A DNA stretch of 13,200 nt from Deltaproteobacteria bacterium (GTDB taxonomy: Bacteria; Desulfobacterota; DSM-4660; Desulfatiglandales; HGW-15). A program made the position numbers and the translations under genes. This document shows positions 9,951 to 13,200 of this stretch, piece after piece. The notes beneath the pieces were generated by a model. It saw only the letters and a program-made list of their open reading frames with translations. It searched no databases and was not told where the DNA came from. The stretch covers positions 1-13,200 of the forward strand of contig JAFGPH010000356.1 of assembly GCA_016926135.1 (NCBI GenBank), written 5' to 3'. The first letter of the stretch is position 1, and every line of letters begins with the position of its first letter.

Positions 9951-10481
9951 TCACTGGCCGGCGCCGTCGCTCCTCTGTGCTTCGAGGGACTTCAGTGCGT
10001 AGAGCAGCTTCAAGACCACCCCGTTCAAAACCCTCACCAGGGATGTCGGAACTCCCTGCATCGCCCCCAGGACCTGGCCGAGGAGAACCTCCCGACTGGG
10101 CAGTTCGGCCAGCCTCTTGATTTCCTCCACGGCAATGGCCTTCCCGCCAATCTGCCCGACCTTCAACTTCAGGTGCTCTAGCTTCCTGTCTCTCTCCACC
10201 AGAATCTTGGCGGGGCCCACTATATCTTCGTAGGTGACTGCAACCGCGCAGGGCCCAACGAAATGCTCCTGAATGCACGCAGTCTGTGTATCCCGGCTCG
10301 CCAGCTTCAGAAGGCGATTCTTGACGACCTGGAATTCCGTATTGACCTTTCGTAGGTCCCCCCTGATGGCGTTCAAGGTCTCCACGTCGATACCTTGATA
10401 ATTCACCAAGAAGGTGGCGCGTGCCTTTGCCAGGCGGCCCTTCATGTCGTCCACCAAAATTTCCTTTTTCCCACGGTCCAA
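9951..10481 (-). CDS. rplJ: Large-subunit ribosomal protein L10
   Basis: L10 anchors the L12 dimers to 23S rRNA at the stalk base. The 176-aa protein has the N-terminal rRNA-binding domain with TFLVNYQGIDVETLNAIRGDLR (about 23-44) and FQVVKNRLLKLA, followed by the FVGPCAVAV strand. It ends in a hydrophobic helix (about 130-170, containing LNGVVLKLLYALK) of the kind that carries the L12 sites. The start is TTG at 10481, supported by GGGGAGGTGG (10497-10488) six bases upstream; a GTG further upstream is in another frame. It lies 67 bases after rplA and 45 before rplL. In other bacteria L10-L12 represses its own mRNA leader; whether the short leader here does so is unknown. Confidence 0.96.
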   Translation of the reverse strand: MDRGKKEILVDDMKGRLAKARATFLVNYQGIDVETLNAIRGDLRKVNTEFQVVKNRLLKLASRDTQTACIQEHFVGPCAVAVTYEDIVGPAKILVERDRKLEHLKLKVGQIGGKAIAVEEIKRLAELPSREVLLGQVLGAMQGVPTSLVRVLNGVVLKLLYALKSLEAQRSDGAGQ

Positions 10482-10548
10482 CGGTTACCACCTCCCCTTT
10501 TCATTTAGAAACAAGTCTTGTCCCCGGCCATCGATGAAAGAAGTTTTC
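10482..10548 (-). promoter_or_regulatory. Short rplJ leader with possible paired structure
   Basis: This is the 67-base spacer between rplA and rplJ. On the transcript, TTTCAT (10539-10534) can pair with ATGAAA (10504-10499). Between them ACAAGACTTGT (10521-10511) is self-complementary and could form a four-pair hairpin. The second outer arm ends just before the Shine-Dalgarno. The position is that of the L10 leader in other bacteria, but it is shorter than the classical element, and I cannot identify the kink-turn. I see no convincing promoter. Confidence 0.2.
10488..10497 (-). promoter_or_regulatory. Shine-Dalgarno that sets the rplJ TTG start
   Basis: GGGGAGGTGG is six bases before TTG 10481. 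It is a strong site that compensates for the weak start codon, and no alternative in-frame start is nearby. Confidence 0.7.
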
Positions 10549-11253
10549 TCATCCGAGCAGGTCCTTTACGACCCCCGGGTCTATTTTGATCCCCGGGCCC
10601 ATGGTCGTAGAAATGGCGATACTTTTCAGATACGTTCCTTTGCTTGCGGAGGGTTTCAGCCTCAAAAGGGTATCCATGAAGGCCCCGATGTTTCCGACCA
10701 GTTTGTCCTGCCCAAATGAGACTTTCCCCATGGGAGCATGCACGATCCCCGCTTTTTCCACCTTGAAGTCGATCTTGCCGGCCTTGATCTCCTTGACCGC
10801 CTTAGCCACATCAAAGGTCACCGTACCCAGTTTGGCATTGGGCATCATGCCTCTAGGGCCTAAAATTTTTCCCAGCCTGCTGACAGAGGTCATGATATCC
10901 GGAGTCGCTATGGTCTTGTCGAATTCCAGCCAGCCCTGCTGAATCTTCTCCACATACTCGTCGGATCCGGCGTAGTCCGCACCTGCCTCAAGGGCCTCCT
11001 TTTCCTTCTCTCCTTTGGCAAAGACAAGAACACGTGTCTCCTTGCCCACCCCGAAGGGTAGGACCACCGTGCCCCTGACCATCTGGTCGGCATGCCTCGG
11101 ATCCACTCCCAGACGAACGGCGATGTCGATCGTCTCGTCGAATTTCGTATGGGCGCAATCCAACGCAAGCTGGATGGCCTCCTGAAACCCATATCTTTTC
11201 TGCCGATCCACCTTCGCAAACGATTCTCGATACCTCTTGCCTCTCTCAGCCAT
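10549..11253 (-). CDS. rplA: Large-subunit ribosomal protein L1
   Basis: L1 forms the mobile stalk at the ribosomal E site and helps release deacylated tRNA; in several bacteria it also represses the L11-L1 mRNA. The 234-aa protein has the usual length and both domains. The N-terminal half includes [22 protein letters not shown]; the inserted domain follows with [16 protein letters not shown]; then come [15 protein letters not shown] (about 132-146) and [11 protein letters not shown]. The MPNAK form replaces the commoner MPNPK. ATG 11253 has purine-rich GGAGAGG upstream. It starts 23 bases after the rplK stop, which indicates a coupled rplK-rplA pair. Confidence 0.97.
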   Translation of the reverse strand: MAERGKRYRESFAKVDRQKRYGFQEAIQLALDCAHTKFDETIDIAVRLGVDPRHADQMVRGTVVLPFGVGKETRVLVFAKGEKEKEALEAGADYAGSDEYVEKIQQGWLEFDKTIATPDIMTSVSRLGKILGPRGMMPNAKLGTVTFDVAKAVKEIKAGKIDFKVEKAGIVHAPMGKVSFGQDKLVGNIGAFMDTLLRLKPSASKGTYLKSIAISTTMGPGIKIDPGVVKDLLG

Positions 11254-11276
11254 AACTGTGCATCCTCTCCTGCGTC

Positions 11277-11702
11277 CTATGGGACGATCTGAATTCCCAT
11301 GCTCCTAGCCGTCCCCTCGATGATCTTGATGGCCTGCGCAAGGTCATAGGCATTCAGATCCTCGAACTTCACTTTCGCAATCTCCTCCACTTGCTTCTTG
11401 GTTACCTCGCCGACCTTTTGCCGGTTGGGTTCACTGGAACCCTTTGCAATCTTCGCGGCCTGCTTCAGAAGAACCGAAGCCGGCGGAGTCTTTGTCACAA
11501 AGGAAAATGAACGGTCCGCGTAAATAGTAACCAGAGCCGGGATGACCGTGCCCATCTGATCCTGGGTCCGCGCGTTGAAGGTCTTGCAGAATTCCGCGAT
11601 ATTCACACCGTGCTGGCCCAAGGCGGGACCTATGGGTGGAGAAGGATTGGCTTGTCCGCCTTTTACCTGAAGTTTCACCGTAGCGATAATCTTCTTTGCC
11701 AT
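11277..11702 (-). CDS. rplK: Large-subunit ribosomal protein L11
   Basis: L11 binds 23S rRNA at the GTPase-associated centre and is needed for RelA activation and thiostrepton binding in well-studied bacteria. From ATG 11702 it is 141 aa, the usual length. It begins [13 protein letters not shown], with the proline-rich [17 protein letters not shown] (Pro20, 22, 23, 26) of the N-terminal domain, and ends [12 protein letters not shown] in the rRNA-binding domain. An in-frame GTG at 11714 is rejected because it sits directly on the purine tract (GGAAGGG) that should serve as the ribosome site for the ATG. Only 17 bases separate it from the nusG stop, so it is not expected to have its own promoter. 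Confidence 0.97.
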   Translation of the reverse strand: MAKKIIATVKLQVKGGQANPSPPIGPALGQHGVNIAEFCKTFNARTQDQMGTVIPALVTIYADRSFSFVTKTPPASVLLKQAAKIAKGSSEPNRQKVGEVTKKQVEEIAKVKFEDLNAYDLAQAIKIIEGTARSMGIQIVP

Positions 11703-11719
11703 AACAAATTTCACCCTTC

Positions 11720-12250
11720 CTAGATCTTGTTCACTTGAATGAAGTCAAGCTCCACGGGAGTGGCTCTCCCGAAAATCGTAATCAGCACTCTCAATTTTTC
11801 TTTGTCAGGCTTGACCTCCTCCACAGTGCCCTGGAAGTTATTAAAAGGGCCGTCGATCACCCTTACAGAATCCCCCTCTTCAAAGAGGTATTTCGGTTTG
11901 GGTTTGTTGACGCCCTCTTCCATCTGCCGGATGATCCGGTCGGCCTCCTCCTCCGGAACCGGGTACGGCATCGTGCCACCGCCCACAAATCCTGTTACCT
12001 TGGCCGTATTCCGGACGGTGTGCCAAGTCTCCTCGTTCAGCACCATCTGGACCATGATGTACCCGGGGTAAAACTTCCTGGAAGAAGTCTTCTTTTGACC
12101 TTTCCTGAGTTCCACCACCTGCTCTGTGGGAACAAGAATCTTGCCGAAGAAATCCTCCTGATTCAGGGTCTTGATCCTCTCCTCAAGGTTGGCCTTGACC
12201 TTGTTCTCGAACCCCGAGTAGGTGTGCACAATATACCATTTCAGTTCCAC
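11720..12250 (-). CDS. nusG: Transcription termination/antitermination factor NusG
   Basis: NusG binds the RNA polymerase clamp, affects pausing and links polymerase to Rho or to the ribosome through S10. Starting at GTG 12250 the protein is 176 aa, beginning (M)[14 protein letters not shown] as in the family. The N-terminal NGN domain (about 1-110) contains [12 protein letters not shown] and VTGFVGG. The C-terminal KOW domain (about 122-176) contains [21 protein letters not shown] and ends VNKI. GGGGAG is about five bases before the GTG. Longer in-frame starts at ATG 12289 and TTG 12304 would overlap or crowd secE and add unconserved residues, so they are rejected. Spacing is 43 bases from secE and 17 bases to rplK. 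Confidence 0.95.
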   Translation of the reverse strand: MELKWYIVHTYSGFENKVKANLEERIKTLNQEDFFGKILVPTEQVVELRKGQKKTSSRKFYPGYIMVQMVLNEETWHTVRNTAKVTGFVGGGTMPYPVPEEEADRIIRQMEEGVNKPKPKYLFEEGDSVRVIDGPFNNFQGTVEEVKPDKEKLRVLITIFGRATPVELDFIQVNKI

Positions 12251-12255
12251 AAGCA

Positions 12256-12261
12256 CTCCCC
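12256..12261 (-). promoter_or_regulatory. Shine-Dalgarno that sets the nusG GTG start
   Basis: GGGGAG ends five bases before GTG 12250. The ATG at 12289 is abutted directly by GAAAGG, which leaves no usable spacing. Confidence 0.6.
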
Positions 12262-12293
12262 AAGACCCGGTCCCAAGAACCAAGTCCATCCTT

Positions 12294-12674
12294 TCATCCG
12301 ACAATGCCCTTGACGATCTTGATCAGCGCAAAATCAATAATACCCAGATAAACCCCCACCAGCAGGGAAAGAACAATGACCGCGCCTGTAGAAGCCAGAA
12401 GCTCCTTCCGTGAGGGCCATTTTACCTTTTTCAGCTCCATCCTGGATTCCCGAAGGAACTGACCGGCCACGCCCAGATATTTCAGGACCGATCGCTTGTC
12501 TTCCTTTTTTCTTTCAGGTTCCCTCTTGGAGCTAGCCTGGTTATTCCTTCCCTTCTCCACCTTGCCCTCCCGGGAGAGAGGAGAGTGCGCAGCGGAAACG
12601 CTCTGCAAAGTCTCACCGGAATGAGATCTTTCCTGCAACCCCCTCTTTCTTGACTTTGGATCCACTCTTTTCAT
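12294..12674 (-). CDS. secE: Preprotein translocase subunit SecE
   Basis: SecE clamps SecY in the inner-membrane SecYEG channel. The C-terminal about 60 residues are recognisable: an amphipathic segment with FLRESRMELKKVKWPSRKEL (about 73-92) and one transmembrane helix (about 95-118, rich in Val, Leu, Ile, Gly). This is the single-span form found in most bacteria. Ahead of it is a hydrophilic, Lys/Arg/Glu/Ser-rich tail of about 65 residues with no recognisable domain. The start is uncertain. ATG 12674 (126 aa) has no clear ribosome site. GTG 12560 (88 aa) has GGAGG five bases upstream and keeps the whole conserved part. The gene lies 63 bases after tRNA-Trp and is followed by nusG. Confidence 0.88.
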   Translation of the reverse strand: MKRVDPKSRKRGLQERSHSGETLQSVSAAHSPLSREGKVEKGRNNQASSKREPERKKEDKRSVLKYLGVAGQFLRESRMELKKVKWPSRKELLASTGAVIVLSLLVGVYLGIIDFALIKIVKGIVG

Positions 12675-12737
12675 CAAAGCTCACTGACCATCCCAAAGGC
12701 CGACCCCAAGATCGTCCCTTCTCTACGATTCGAATTT

Positions 12738-12814
12738 TGGCAGGCCAGGAGGGATTCGAACCCCCATCACCCGGATTTGGAGTCCGGTGCTCTAGCCGTT
12801 AGAGCTACTGGCCT
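12738..12814 (-). tRNA. trnW: tRNA-Trp (anticodon CCA)
   Basis: The minus strand folds into a complete cloverleaf of 77 bases. The acceptor AGGCCAG pairs with CTGGCCT, followed by discriminator G and an encoded CCA tail. The D stem is GCTC/GAGC, the anticodon stem CCGGA/TCCGG with loop CTCCAAA giving anticodon CCA, and the T arm GGGGG-TTCGAAT-CCCTC with one G-T pair. It lies 14 bases after the rpmG stop and 63 before secE, so it is probably released from the rpmG-secE-nusG transcript by processing. tRNA-Trp at this place is familiar in several bacterial groups. Confidence 0.97.
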
Positions 12815-12828
12815 GCAGGGATCCGCCC

Positions 12829-12978
12829 TCACTTCGTCTCCTTGTGGATCGTATGAGACCTGCAGAACGGACAGTACTTCTTGAAAGCCAGTTTATCAGG
12901 GGTTTTCCGCTTGTTCTTGGTTGAATTGTAATTTCTGCGCTTGCACTGCTCACAGGCAAGAGTGATGATTTCCCGCAT
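12829..12978 (-). CDS. rpmG: Large-subunit ribosomal protein L33 (zinc-binding form)
   Basis: L33 is a small 50S protein near the E site. The 49-aa product begins [17 protein letters not shown], continues with [19 protein letters not shown] and ends IHKETK with TGA, a normal length and full-family match. It keeps two CxxC pairs (Cys9/Cys12 and Cys36/Cys39), so it is the zinc-ribbon C+ form, not the cysteine-free paralogue many bacteria use under zinc limitation. The ATG at 12978 has GGAG seven bases upstream. It stands between tuf and tRNA-Trp, the usual place in the tuf-rpmG-secE-nusG arrangement. Confidence 0.96.
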   Translation of the reverse strand: MREIITLACEQCKRRNYNSTKNKRKTPDKLAFKKYCPFCRSHTIHKETK

Positions 12979-13004
12979 GAGAATTCTCCGTGTGCCTCTA
13001 CCCT

Positions 13005-13032
13005 ACTATCGGTTGACCGCTTCCCGTCTCAA
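13005..13032 (-). promoter_or_regulatory. Candidate weak promoter for rpmG-trnW-secE-nusG
   Basis: TTGAGA (13032-13027, five of six -35 bases) and GATAGT (13010-13005, four of six -10 bases) are separated by 16 bases upstream of rpmG. The predicted leader would be short, about 20 bases. The match is moderate and could be chance. Confidence 0.35.
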
Positions 13033-13065
13033 TTTCGACGCTTGCGGACCGCCATGTTCTTGTTC

Positions 13066-13107
13066 AAAACGCAGAGCCCGACCGCAACTCAACCTCAAGG
13101 GTCTGCG
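13066..13107 (-). terminator. Candidate intrinsic terminator after the upstream tuf
   Basis: Starting ten bases after the tuf stop, CGCAGACCC (13107-13099) can pair with GGGCTCTGCG (13079-13070), nine pairs with one bulged C. TTTT (13069-13066) follows. The loop is long (19 bases) and the T-run short, so termination would be partial at best. Confidence 0.35.
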
Positions 13108-13116
13108 CAAGCCGAT

Positions 13117-13200
13117 CTATTCTCGGATTTCGCTGATGACGCCGGCGCCTACGGTCTTGCCCCCTTCCCGAATCGCAAACCGCAACTCCTTCTCCATCGC
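13117..13200 (-). CDS. tuf: Elongation factor Tu, C-terminal fragment (first tuf copy)
   Basis: Only the last 27 codons and the TAG stop are present; the gene continues beyond base 13200. The residues RFAIREGGKTVGAGVISEI and the final Arg-Glu match the end of EF-Tu domain 3, the barrel that helps bind aminoacyl-tRNA and EF-Ts. It lies 138 bases upstream of rpmG on the same strand. It is a different gene from the tuf that begins at base 71, because the two fragments are opposite ends of the protein at opposite ends of the window. Confidence 0.95.
   Translation of the reverse strand, partial: AMEKELRFAIREGGKTVGAGVISEIRE

Noticed and set aside
9937..10491. Minus-strand 184-codon frame overlapping rplJ
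   Set aside because: It is out of frame with the clear L10 protein and has low-complexity Gly/Arg composition.
11703..11714. Extended rplK start at GTG 11714
   Set aside because: It sits on top of the purine tract that should be the ribosome site, and L11 normally begins at MAKKI.
13034..13060. Nine-codon ATG frame between tuf and rpmG as a leader peptide
   Set aside because: It is very short and basic, with no ribosome site and nothing regulatory after it.
1..13200. Mobile elements, CRISPR arrays, phage or defence genes
   Set aside because: No transposase, integrase or regularly spaced repeats were seen. The window is filled by conserved housekeeping genes with uniform composition.

Overview
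The window is a conserved bacterial transcription/translation block, with every gene on the minus strand, so it reads from right to left. In transcription order it holds: the 3' end of an EF-Tu gene (tuf), rpmG (L33), tRNA-Trp(CCA), secE, nusG, rplK (L11), rplA (L1), rplJ (L10), rplL (L7/L12), rpoB, rpoC, an intergenic promoter, rpsL (S12), rpsG (S7), and the 5' end of a second tuf. All reading frames inside the window are intact. The long plus-strand open frames are antisense shadows of rpoB and rpoC.

Organism: a bacterium with roughly mid-50s percent GC, estimated by eye. The gene order tuf-rpmG-trnW-secE-nusG-rplKAJL-rpoBC-rpsLG and the protein details fit Desulfobacterota/Deltaproteobacteria or a neighbouring phylum. 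The details used are the EF-Tu N-terminus with GTIGHIDHG, RpoB of about 1368 aa, RpoC of about 1357 aa, and a zinc-binding C+ type L33. The phylum is an inference and no species is claimed.

Layout: (1) 13200-12979: end of the upstream tuf, a terminator-like hairpin and a weak promoter candidate. (2) 12978-11720: rpmG, tRNA-Trp, secE and nusG. (3) 11702-9513: the four large-subunit ribosomal proteins of the L11/L1 and L10/L12 groups. (4) 9455-1148: rpoB and rpoC, about 60% of the window. (5) 1147-1027: a short AT-rich spacer with a near-consensus sigma-70 promoter (TTGACA-17 bp-TATAAA) and an overlapping palindrome. (6) 1026-1: rpsL, rpsG and the start of the second tuf. No intergenic stretch exceeds 140 bases.

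Together the genes encode the RNA polymerase beta and beta' subunits, the elongation factor NusG, SecE of the protein translocon, part of the ribosome (stalk, L1 arm, decoding centre) and EF-Tu. Tight spacing from rpmG to rpoC suggests one long transcription unit, and rpsL-rpsG-tuf looks like a second unit with its own promoter. I found no novel or accessory system. The points worth a second look are the missing fusA between rpsG and tuf, the two tuf genes as direct repeats flanking the block, the palindrome over the rpsL -35 box, several non-ATG starts (rpoC, nusG, rplJ), and a variable SecE N-terminal extension.
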